This document shows positions 55,098 to 64,000 of a DNA stretch of 64,000 bases, one piece after another. The stretch covers positions 1,984,001 to 2,048,000 of the forward strand of contig JAULJL010000048.1 of assembly GCA_030761205.1 (NCBI GenBank), written 5' to 3'. The DNA is from Fremontodendron californicum. Taxonomy: Eukaryota > Streptophyta > Magnoliopsida > Malvales > Malvaceae. Both the position numbers and the translations under genes were made by a program. How positions within the stretch are numbered: the first letter of the stretch is position 1; every line of letters starts with the position of its first letter. Under the pieces are notes generated by a model, which saw only the letters and a list, made by a program, of their open reading frames with translations, did no database searches and was not told where the DNA came from.

Positions 55098-55601
55098 GCT
55101 GAAAACAATCAATCAAGTGCTAATTGGGGGAGGCAGCCTAATTAGTGAAAGCATTGCCAAACTGCCATCCTCAGATTTGCTCTCTTTTTCTTTATCTTTT
55201 TCTTATGTTTCTTTGTTAATTGTGTTTAGTGTTTCTAAGTTCATTTAGGCTGCATAAGTTTATTTTGTTTATTAGTTCTTTTCACTTACACATGATTCTT
55301 TCATTTGGGATTAATAGCATTACATTAATGACAATTTAAGAATTATGTGTGGGGGGAATAATTTAGGATTTTATTTAGAGTGTTTTGTTTTTGAGTCTTT
55401 TTATGTTGTTTTTCTTTCTGATCCTTGTTTTGAAAATAACTAGATGTAAATATAATTTTTATTTTTTTTAACCCCGGTTAAATGGCGGATAACGGTACTC
55501 CGTGATTATTTAAGTCGGTTCCATCAGCTACCCACAAAACTGATATTGTATATAAATTTATCTTCCAATTTCTCTTTCAATTTTTTTGATTTTTTTTCAG
55601 G
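55098..55601 (+). other. Junction between gag fragment and the pol 3' end
   Basis: Includes ATGTGTGGGGGGAATAATTT (near 55345), a polypurine-like tract, and from about 55410 the last codons of pol (the TTTCTTTCTGATCCTTG... segment ending AACTAG), continuing as in element 1. It marks the deletion breakpoint. Confidence 0.7.
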
Positions 55602-56138
55602 ATGGATGATATTCTCACAAGATTGCAGAAACGATTTCCTCCTTTTCCTCAAAATATTTTACTGAAGCTTTACCAAGTTCGATTTGAAAGATTAAGAATG
55701 CTTATGCACAAAGGGATTCCTGGAGACATACGTTGGATAATTGAAGCCAAGGTACGTGAAGATGAATATCTTCCTGTTTTGCATTTACCAGGTACAGGTT
55801 GAAGCACTTTTGCAAAGAAGCGACGAGCAAAGCGCATGAGTTCAAATTGCCACAAATGTGCACGATGGACGTGTAACGGTAAATGGCGTTCTATTGGGAT
55901 TCCGTCCTCTAATCGAGATGATAAAATTGAATTCATTAAGGATGGACTGAGTAAGGAGAATTTGGATAATATCCAACTTTCTCTTGAGACGCATCCTAGT
56001 GGAGACGTATAAAGAGAAATTCTTGATTTATGGCCGCAATTCCAAAGGGAATGGCAACATCTTGGGAATCTGATGTTAAAAGACCCTGTTTGCCAGCTTG
56101 TAAGAAAACTGGATGGGAAGCATATCCTCGACTCATAG
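55602..56138 (+). pseudogene. Cysteine-rich basic protein, element 2 copy, inactivated
   Basis: Same length as 12373-12909 and without indels, but with a stop after LPGTG (AGA to TGA near 55799), a second stop (CAA to TAA near 56010) and the fourth cysteine of the finger changed to Trp. By eye, 9 or so missense differences against 1 synonymous one, so it has been under little constraint since the copies separated. Confidence 0.85.
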
Positions 56139-56305
56139 AAGGCGTTTAAGCCGTTTCTGGACGTAAAACCAGAGGAAGATGTGAGCCACAATCACAACTA
56201 CAATAAATAACTTCTCAGCTTTTGGTTTGATTTGCAATAACTTTATTTCGGTTTAATTTACGTGTTATTCGATTTGTGTAATTATTCTCATTTTTTTTTA
56301 TTTGT

Positions 56306-56551
56306 CTTTTACGGTTGATTTTTCTTCTCTTTTTGATTTTCTTCCTGAAATCACGCAAAAATCTTTTGTTAGGTTAACATTTTCTTCTGACAGGTCAAAT
56401 ACACTTTCGACGACATTATTACTCTTGACTTTTACGGTTGATTTTTCTTCTCTTTTTGATTTTCTTCCTGAAATCACGCAAAAATCTTTTGTTAGGTTAA
56501 CATTTTCTTCTGACAGGTCAGATACACTTTCGGCGACATTATTACTCTTAT
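56306..56551 (+). repeat. 123-bp tandem duplication in the LOG leader
   Basis: CTTTTACGGTTGATTTTTC begins at 56306 and again at 56429 (spacing 123). Element 1 has one full unit in this position. Confidence 0.85.
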
Positions 56552-56640
56552 CTGATTCACTACTCAGTCCTCTATATATTACACCATGTACTCATTCTCT
56601 TTCAGGCACTCGAAAAAAAAGAAAAAAAAAAGAAAAAAAA

Positions 56641-57243
56641 ATGGAAAGTACTTCGTCCCAACGCATTAAAAAAATTTGTGTTTTTGGAGGTGCTTATCAA
56701 GGGAAAAATAACATATTCGCTGATGAAGCCATAAGAGTTGGAGTAATACTTGCCCAACAAAAGATCCAGTTGATTTATGGAGGCGGTAGTACGGGTTTAA
56801 TGGGAGCAGTCGCTACAGCAGCACACGCCGGAGGAAGTCCAGTTCTAGGAATCGTGCCAAAACTATTCACAGATTTTTGTGGACCTACCTTGGGTAAGGA
56901 AATACAAGTCTGGAGTATCCCTGAACGGATAACAATCATGTACCATTCTGCCGATGCATTCATTGCTTTACCAGGAGGTCTGGGTACATTGGAAGAAATA
57001 GCTTGCGTGGCTTCTTGGTCATCTTTGGTCACAAATAAGAAACCCATTGGTTTGCTTAATATTAATGGTTATTTTAATAATTTGCTTTCATATTTAGATA
57101 ATGCTGTGGATAATGGATTCATGTTTTCAGAGGCAAGGAGAACCATAATTTCTGCTACAACCATTGAAGATTTACTCAAAAAGCTCCAAGCTTATGAGTG
57201 TTTATCTGCTACGGTTGTTTCGCAAACGCTCGGAAAAAGATAA
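56641..57243 (+). CDS. LOG-like gene, element 2 copy
   Basis: 200 residues from ATG 56641, the equivalent of the element 1 start. All catalytic motifs are kept: GGGSTGLMG, ER-x3-M and PGGLGTLEEI. The 15-16 residue tail of the element 1 copy is lost to an AAA-to-TAA change after the LGKR. The FCGS motif reads FGGAY here. Differences from the element 1 copy by eye: about six synonymous, six missense, one nonsense. The frame also stays open upstream to 56302 through the 123-bp repeats and the A-rich run, giving a possible 313-residue form, though the repeat part looks like leader, not protein. Splice-acceptor-like CATTCTCTTTCAG lies about 35 bases before the ATG. Confidence 0.82.
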   Translation: MESTSSQRIKKICVFGGAYQGKNNIFADEAIRVGVILAQQKIQLIYGGGSTGLMGAVATAAHAGGSPVLGIVPKLFTDFCGPTLGKEIQVWSIPERITIMYHSADAFIALPGGLGTLEEIACVASWSSLVTNKKPIGLLNINGYFNNLLSYLDNAVDNGFMFSEARRTIISATTIEDLLKKLQAYECLSATVVSQTLGKR

Positions 57244-57288
57244 AGAGATATGGACGAGCAAGGAGTGGATTGCACTTTGTCTTTGTGA

Positions 57289-59286
57289 CATTATCTAACA
57301 TTTTGCTTGTTGTGTCTCAGTTATAATAAGTGGTTAGCAACCTCTGCAGGTAATATCTCCTAAATTCTACCTTTAAAATTTGACATTGGGGACAATGTCA
57401 TATTTTAGTATGGGGTAAGGGACATATTTTGCTAATTTAAAAAAAAAAAAATTTTGTTGTGTTTTAAGCCATTTAGAAGTATTCATTCTGAACAAGGTCT
57501 GAGTAAGGGAGACTTGAGACATACCTTGTCAGTTTGATTTTAATCTTTTTATGTTTACTTGTTAATTTTTCTTTAGTATTTTAGGATTATTTAGGTTGCA
57601 TGAGTTTGTTTTGTTTTGAGTCTTAGTTGTTCCTATTCTTATGTTATTAGTTCTTTTCTCTTGCACATGATTCTTTCATTTGGGTTAATAGACTTACATT
57701 GAGGACAATGTAAGAATTAAGTGTGGGGGGAATGATTTAGGATTTCGTTTATTTTTGTCTACTATTTTTTTTTATGAGTCTTTATTATTATTATTATTAT
57801 TTTTTTTAGTGTGTTTTAGTTCCTTTTTAATACAATGATGAGATATGAATTGCATAAGTCTAAAACAGATTTATTAGTGAGAATATTTTCATGAGAATTG
57901 AGCTTGATGTCAACCTTTTTATGAGCCAATGTTAATATGATATGTTGATTGAGAAAGAAGCATGTTTAGACTTAATCTGACTTGTATAATCATCCTTGTG
58001 AGTTTTTGAGCCTATAATGATTGATGCATTATACAAATCAATCTAATTTCTTTCTTGAGTGCTCTTATGATTACATGATTCTCTAGAACTTGCTTTAAAC
58101 CGTTTGAGACTATATTGATACATGTGACAACATGAATATGATAGAGGCATTAGGATTATAACCAGAGCCAAACAGCCATCCATTATTAATGTTCCAAGAG
58201 AACACACCCTTAGTGAACCAATTTGAGCCTACATTGAATAAGCTATCTCTTTGGTAACCATAACTTGTCCCTAACCTAAATATACTTATATCTTTACCTT
58301 TGTTCCAAAGATGAATTAGCATGTTTTGAGACAAGTTGCAAAGACAAGGAAGATTTATTGAAAATTTGGGTTAGAAACAAGAAATAAGTGTGGGGGGAAA
58401 AGAAAAGAAAAGTCAAGAGAAAAAGAAATGGAATACTGGCAAATACAGTCCTATGTAAAAAAAAAAAAAAATATGAATCATCTCTTGAATTTGTGGAAAA
58501 AGAAAAAGATGTTACAAAGTTGTTTAGAATGAAGAAAAGGCCCAACATGAATATTCGGCCTAGGTGACTATGTACTTGTAAAGAGTTTTGATAAGTTTCT
58601 TTGTATGATCTTATTATGTCTCTAAACTTTATGAACTCTTTGGAACCTTTGTGATATCGTTATCCTTTTGTTCTTCAACCACATTACAAACCCCTTGGCC
58701 CCATTACAACCTTGATTAAAGACCTCTTGATTCATGAAGTTGTATGATCTAAATAGTGGAGAATAGGTGGACAAGCAAGAATATGGTAGAACTGTTTTCA
58801 TGAGATTGATTGAGTGTAAACACTTCACCACTACTTTAAAGAGTGAAAATCATGAGGGTATCCCATGTGAGAAGTTGAGATTAAATTTGAACATGCACTA
58901 TTTTGATTGAGATATGTTATGTTAATATTGGCTTAACTCAAACAATTTACATTCAAGCATGATTTTTTGTGAAATTCGTTAAGCTATTGATTAGTTTATA
59001 AGACTTGTTCAAAGATTGTCTCTAATTTGTATTGAAAGGATTAGGAATAAATATTTTTAGTATATGTAGTTTATTTATATTTTAGTTTTTCAATGTTTGT
59101 GGGTATCGTTCTAGTAAACCCTCACGAGACTAAACTCGTCCACTAGGGACACCTAGGGGTTTAAAGGCTTGTGTCACATGCTAAGTGCCACCGTGATTTC
59201 CTACGAAAGTGGATTAGATTAGATTTTCTTATTTTATTTTTATTTGATTTTGCTCGAGGACTAGCAAAAAGCTAAGTGTGGGGGTG
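57289..59286 (+). other. 3' untranslated region of element 2
   Basis: Mostly homologous to 13833-15642, with a ~300-bp segment (about 57540-57840) replaced by sequence that resembles 55190-55400. G-tracts follow AAGTGTGG near 57718 and 58388, and the terminal polypurine tract AAGTGTGGGGGTG is at 59274-59286. Confidence 0.7.
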
Positions 59287-61353
59287 TGATAACTCGTATA
59301 ATTATATAGTTTTTAGTTATGTTTTATTATTGTTTTGTGTCAAATACGAGTTATTATTGTTTAGTCTAATTGTGTTTATGATCTTTTATATTTTTATGTA
59401 ATTTGGTGTTTTTCACAAGTTTCTTTGAGTGATTTCAGATTACTAGAATTAAGGGCAAATCCAGTTCAGTTCTAGTTCCGACACCTTTTGCCATATCAGC
59501 TATATCTGGAGTTTCACTGAAGCAATAAGGCTGAAATTTATAGCCTTGCAAAGCTAAGAGGCATATCTATCTTTTTCATGTTTTACACTTCTTGAAACGG
59601 AGTCGTTTTCCCTAGCGAAATCGACCATCAAGTTGGCTGATGTGCAATGACGTCTGTGCTGACCTGTTTTCGTATTTTGCCCATATCTGCTTATCCACAT
59701 CAGCAAATGAGCTGATTCCAATGGCTATAGATCCGTAACTGATAGGGGAACCTTTGTCTAGAAGACCATATGATCAGATCAGGCTTCTAATATTGACGAA
59801 ATCGACCATCAAGTTGGCTGATGTGCAATGACGTCTGTGCTGACCTGTTTTCGTATTTTGCCCATATCTGCTTATCCACATCAGAAAATGAGCTGATTCC
59901 AACGGCTATGGATCCGTAACTGATAGGGGAACCTTTTTCTAGAAGACTATGTGATCAGATCAGGCCACCAACATTGACGAAATTGACCATCAAGTTGGCT
60001 GATCAAAATTGTCATACAATATGACGAAAATTGTTAGAAAAATTCACCCACCTATTATACCTACCTTTGAAATTTGTAAAGCTTGTCTCTTGTCATTTAG
60101 CCCTCCAAAATGTGTATAAATAGAGGGCCTTGGATGATTGTAGAGGATCATATTGTACATAGGTAGGATATTAGCCATTGTAATAAAATTCTCTAAGTTT
60201 TCTTCTTCTTTCTTTTCTCTAGTTTTCTTTTTCTTTAGAAAGAGCAAGAGGTTGGATAATTAATATTCTTCTTCTTCTTCTTCTTTCTTTCTTTTATTTT
60301 CTTCTTAGATTCTATTTAATTTTATGTTTATAATGCCTATGCTAGGCTAAACTTCTATTTGGTTAAGGGTGATTTCAAAGCCCTAGACATGTTTTGTGAT
60401 TGATTTTCAGATTCTATCTATCATTAATTTTCTATCAAAGTTGCTTATGTTCTTCTACAAGAATTGTTCATGATGTTGTCTTGATTTATTTAGGTGTACA
60501 ACTAGATAGATCTTGATAATTATCTATTGCTAGTTTAGGAGTCTTGATCCGTGTAATTGTCTTGATTTCCTATTCATAAGTGGCAATTTGTGATTAATGA
60601 TTATGGTCAAGTTTTCAATAATTGCAAAGTGGAACATAACCTAAGTTGAACAATCCGAGCTTATGTGTTTGTTGCTTAGATCAACCTATCTTTCTCATCA
60701 TAAAGCTGCCATTAAATTGAATTTAGAGAGCTTATTCTAGGTTGTTTAATGGTTAGAGATTAAATAGAGAGCTTGTTCTATTTAACGACAAACTAAGGAA
60801 AGATTGGGGTAACAGAGCTTGTTGTTATCTACGGTTGTTAACTTTGATAGTTGGTTGATATTGATAGATCTGAAATTGATTCTTAATGATGTCTAGTGGT
60901 GGAGAATGAAACCTTAACCATATTTTTCATATTTGATTCTTCTTACTTACTTGTTTTCTTACTTTTCTAGTTTGCTTATTTTTAAAAGTATATTTATTTT
61001 TATTGGCTGGTTATACCGCCTAATTTGTATATTAACTTTGTTTTACTTTTATTGGCTGGTTATACCGCCTAATTTAGTATATATATTTTTATTGGCTGGT
61101 TATACCGCCTAATTTAGTATATATATTTTTATTGGCTGGTTATACCGCCTTGCATCTTCTTCTTATTATTTACTTTAGTTTAAATCTGGCTTCAAAAACC
61201 CCTTTTCTTTTATTGTTCTTGAATTTAAGTTTTAAACTATTAACTTATAAACTAAAACCCAATCCCTGAGGACTCGACCCTTGCTAACTACTATACTTAC
61301 AATTTATCTTTTTAGTGCAAGGTTAAATAAGATACACTCTTTTGGGTGCATCA
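59287..61353 (+). repeat. 3' LTR of element 2
   Basis: 2067 bp, TATA box at 60115-60122, ends GGTGCATCA followed by GATAG. Same tandem units and minisatellite as the 5' LTR. Confidence 0.92.
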
Positions 61354-61905
61354 GATAGGTTGGTAGATTTTTCAGTAGGACATAAATATATGAGTTTCAT
61401 GGATGCCTTCTCAGGGTATAATCAGATCAGGATGAACCCTGAGGGCCACGATAAGATGTCCTTCGTCAACGAGGAAGGTTTGTACTGCTATCAGGTGATG
61501 CCTTTTGGGCTGAAAAATGCTGGGGCGACCTATCAGAGGTTGGTGAACAAGCTTTTCAAAGACCAGATTGGGCGAAGTGTCAAAGTTTATGTGGATGATA
61601 TGTTGGTGAAGAGTTCCTCTATTGAACATGTACTGGACCTGGCGGAGGTCTTTCAAGTCCTTAGGCAACACAATTTAAGATTGAATCCCACCAAATGCGC
61701 TTTTGCGGTGGGTGCAGGAAAGTTTTTGGGATTAATGGTTTCAAGCAGAGGTATTAAGGCGAACACTGAGAAAGTCCAAGCAATCCTAGGCATGGGCCCC
61801 CAAAAAAACACCAAGGAAATGCAGAGACTTACGGGCAGAGTGATAACCTTAAATAAGTTTGTCTCCAAATTAGTCGACAAATTTTGTTGCCCTTTTTTAA
61901 GGTAA
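61354..61905 (+). pseudogene. Reverse transcriptase, C-terminal part of the Tat-type element
   Basis: Continues the reading frame broken at 51944, directly after the GATAG duplication. Shows SFMDAFSGYNQIRMNPEG, FGLKNAGATYQRLVNKLF and the catalytic YVDD in VKVYVDDMLVKSS (near 61595), then RLNPTKCAFAVGAGKFLG. Frame ends with a stop after FCCPFLR. Confidence 0.88.
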
Positions 61906-62540
61906 TCAGAGACGCCTCCCTGTATCAGTGGAATCAGGATTGCAGCAGCATTTGAGGAGCTGAAGAAGTACTTATGCTCTCCATCGCTGTTGGTCAGCCC
62001 GCTCCCGGGTAACCCCTTGTTCATATATCTGGTGACATCTGATGAGACAGTGGCAGCAGTGTTGGTTAAAGAAGATGAAAATCGACAGGCTCCGGTTTAT
62101 TATGTTAGCAGAGCCTTGCAGAATAGCGAGATCAATTACACCAAGCTGGAAAAGATAGCCTTTGCCCTTGTAATGGCGGCTAGGAAGCTTAGTCAGTACT
62201 TTCAGGCCCATCTTATCATTGTTTTAATAGATCAGCCCCTCAGAGAAGTCCTACAGAGAGTCAATAGCTCGGGCAAGATGGTTAAGTGGAGCATTGAGCT
62301 CAGTGAATTTGGCATAGAATTCAGACCAAGGAAGGCGATTAAAGCTCAGGTCTTGGCGGATTTCGTAGCTGAGTGCTCGTTTACTGATGAGATTACTACA
62401 CTAGTCCAATATCGGGTGGAGCCCTCACCTACACCGAACGAGTCTATGCCGCCTCCGGACCCAACATTGGTGCACATGCCTATGATGATAGAGTCTGCCC
62501 CCGAAAGTATGTGGACGATGTATGTGGATGGCTCCTAAGG
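61906..62540 (+). pseudogene. RNase H of the Tat-type element
   Basis: After a frame change: FEELKKYLCSPSLLVSPLPG, LVTSDETVAAVLVKEDEN, PVYYVSRALQNSEINYTKLEK, and the linker LSEFGIEFRPRKAIKAQVLADFVAEC, the normal transition to the second RNase H. The latter begins at MWTMYVDGSS followed by a stop. Confidence 0.78.
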
Positions 62541-62584
62541 AAAAGAGGGATCCAGAGCTGGCGTCCTCTTAATGGACCCTCAGG

Positions 62585-63143
62585 TAGAGGTGTCCATGGG
62601 TCGGGTTCAGGCGGATTCAGGCCGGGCCCATGTATGGTATCAACACTACATTTGCTTGTCCAAGCTCGGCCCGACCCGAAATATGGACCTCAAATTTTGT
62701 CCAAGCCCGCCCATATTTGTAAATGGATAGCCCAAGCCCGTTTAGGCCCGCCCATATTATTTTTTCTAATTTTTTTTAAAAATATAAATATTTTTATTAT
62801 TTAATCTTTAGTAATTTTATATTTTTTTTCTTTTATTAAGTTTTTAAACATGGACAACTTAACATATTTTTAATGTTTACACTATAATATTATATATATT
62901 TAATTTTTATATGACATAAATTACATAATATATATAAATATAAATAATATATTATTTAATTAGAAAACGGGTCGGGCCGGGCTCGGGCCTTGAATGTTGG
63001 AGGCAAGGCCCGACCCATATTTTAAACGGGCCTAATTTTTTTGTCCAAGGCCATTTTTCGGGCCTAATATTTTTGTCCAAGCACTCCCAAATATGGACAG
63101 GCCTTCGGGCTTGGGCTGGTAGCCCGGCCCATGGACAAGTCTA
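62585..63143. mobile_element. Small hAT element inside the Tat-type second RNase H
   Basis: 559 bp. Ends TAGAGGTGTCCATGGG and, inverted, TAGACTTGTCCATGGG; flanked by the 8-base CCCTCAGG (62577-62584) and CCCTTAGG (63144-63151), one mismatch. Rich in CGGGCC words near both ends, AT-rich in the middle, no coding capacity. A non-autonomous hAT. Confidence 0.82.
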
Positions 63144-63151
63144 CCCTTAGG

Positions 63152-64000
63152 GAAATGAGTGGCAATATGGGCTTTCTTTTGGCTTCCCCGCATCAAACAA
63201 TGCCGCCAAATACGAAGCTCTCCTGGCAGGATAAGAACTCGCCCTAAAGTTGGGCGTCACCAAACTGTTGTTATACATAGACTCACAGTTAGTGACGAGG
63301 CAAGTAAATGGTGAATATGAGGGTCAGGGAATCCGTCTTGGTCAAGTATCATGAGAAAGTGTTCAAATTGAAAGAAGGATTCGAGAAATTGATTGTCAAG
63401 CAGGTCGCAGGGAGGAAAATACGAGAGCAGACGTTTTGTCTAAGCTCGCCTCATCCGTTAAGATCAGGCAAAGAGGAAAAATCTTGTTAGAGCATCGTCA
63501 AGTGTTGAATTATCAGAATGGGGAAGAAACCCTCTGCATCACAGACGAGCCCAGCTGGTTGACTCCCATTATTGGCTATCTCACAAGAAAGGTTATCCAG
63601 GTGACCCCAAAAAGCAGGAGAAGCTGAGGACAAGGGCTGCCAGATATGTCATGATTGGCAAGATCCTTTACAGAAAGGCATTCAGCCAGCCCTTATTGCA
63701 ATGCTTGGTGCCGGAGGAAGCCAGCTGCGTCTTAAGAAAGATTTATGAGGGAGTGTGTGGCAACCATATGGGAGGAAGAGCGCTGGCACAAAAAGAATTG
63801 AGACAAGGATTTTACTAGCCTACCATGAAGGCTGACGCTACAGGAATGGTAAAAAAGTGTGATAAGTGTCAGAAGTTCGCCGTTGTGCCCAGACAATCGA
63901 CAAAATTGCTCAGCCAGTTCTCCAGCCCGTGGCCCTTTGCCATGTGGGGTATCGACATCTTAGAACCTTTCCCCATTGCCATTGGACAAAAGAAGTTTGT
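63152..64000 (+). pseudogene. Second RNase H and integrase start of the Tat-type element
   Basis: Resumes with GNEWQYGLSFGFPASN, YEALLAG, LYIDSQLVTRQVNGEYE and ADVLSKLASS, an archaeal-type RNase H, then an integrase zinc finger region (GVCGNHMGGRALAQK near 63755, CDKCQKF near 63865) and the catalytic WGIDILEPFP at the window edge. Several frame changes and stops. Confidence 0.75.

Larger units (their letters stand above)
51945..61353 (+). mobile_element. Non-autonomous Athila-like element lacking pol, carrying LOG and Cys-rich genes (element 2)
   Basis: 9409 bp with LTRs of 2066 and 2067 bp (TGATAACTCG...GGTGCATCA) and a perfect 5-bp duplication GATAG (51940-51944 and 61354-61358). tRNA-Asp primer site at 54017-54033, a gag-like fragment, then sequence that joins directly to the pol 3' end (from about 55410, matching 12183 onward in element 1), the two accessory genes, and a polypurine tract. 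PR, RT, RNase H and integrase are absent. The LTRs differ at roughly nine positions plus one indel by eye, so it is young but older than element 1. It would depend on a relative such as element 1 for movement. Confidence 0.92.
48248..64000 (+). mobile_element. Decayed Tat-type Ty3 retrotransposon, host of two nested insertions, runs off the window
   Basis: A candidate left LTR (48248-48713, starting TGTTAAACC and ending CATCAACA), a degenerate primer site, then gag, protease, reverse transcriptase, RNase H, a second (archaeal-type) RNase H and integrase in order. The second RNase H is diagnostic of the Tat lineage. Many stops and frame changes mark it as dead. It is interrupted at 51945-61353 and at 62585-63143. 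The right LTR lies beyond the window. Confidence 0.8.

Overview
This is nuclear DNA from a flowering plant, most likely a eudicot. The evidence is intron-bearing genes with GT/AG junctions, AT-rich intergenic DNA, a group III WRKY gene, and a dense nest of Ty3-type LTR retrotransposons, MULEs, hAT elements and a SINE. I cannot name the species.

Layout. 1-5.2 kb and 17.1-23 kb: an old, decayed transposon landscape with a spliced Ulp1-type (C48) protease gene, a plant-transposon-domain pseudogene, a degenerate MULE transposase, and about two dozen copies of a TGTACAT-type motif. Into a ~180-bp tandem repeat of this landscape a young Athila-like element (element 1, 5220-17138) has inserted: equal 1496-bp LTRs, a tRNA-Asp primer site and one uninterrupted gag-pol frame. 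23-33 kb: a USP39/SAD1-like pseudogene with nine recognisable exons, then small non-autonomous elements, including a hAT with a perfect 8-bp duplication. 34-48 kb: an intact WRKY gene, a MULE with a perfect 9-bp duplication that holds a solo LTR, a SINE, a two-exon QCR10-like gene (complex III subunit) and a conserved plant gene of unknown function. 48.2-64 kb: a decayed Tat-type Ty3 element running off the window, broken by a second Athila-like element in its reverse transcriptase (element 2, 51945-61353) and by a small hAT in its second RNase H.

Most notable system. Elements 1 and 2 both carry two extra genes downstream of pol, where Athila relatives have an env-like frame. The first encodes a small basic protein with a C-x2-C-x4-C-x3-C cluster that resembles the cysteine-rich nucleic-acid-binding proteins of carlaviruses. 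The second encodes a LOG-family protein (cytokinin riboside 5'-monophosphate phosphoribohydrolase) with its signature motifs. Each sits just behind a splice-acceptor-like sequence, and element 1 has a donor-like sequence just before gag, so spliced subgenomic expression is possible. Element 2 has lost pol but keeps an almost full-length LOG frame, while its cysteine-rich frame has decayed. This looks like a retrotransposon family that has mobilised a plant-hormone-activating enzyme gene.

Host genes that look functional: the WRKY gene, the QCR10-like gene, the 151-residue unknown gene, and possibly the Ulp1 gene. All alignments, counts and exon joins here were made by eye.
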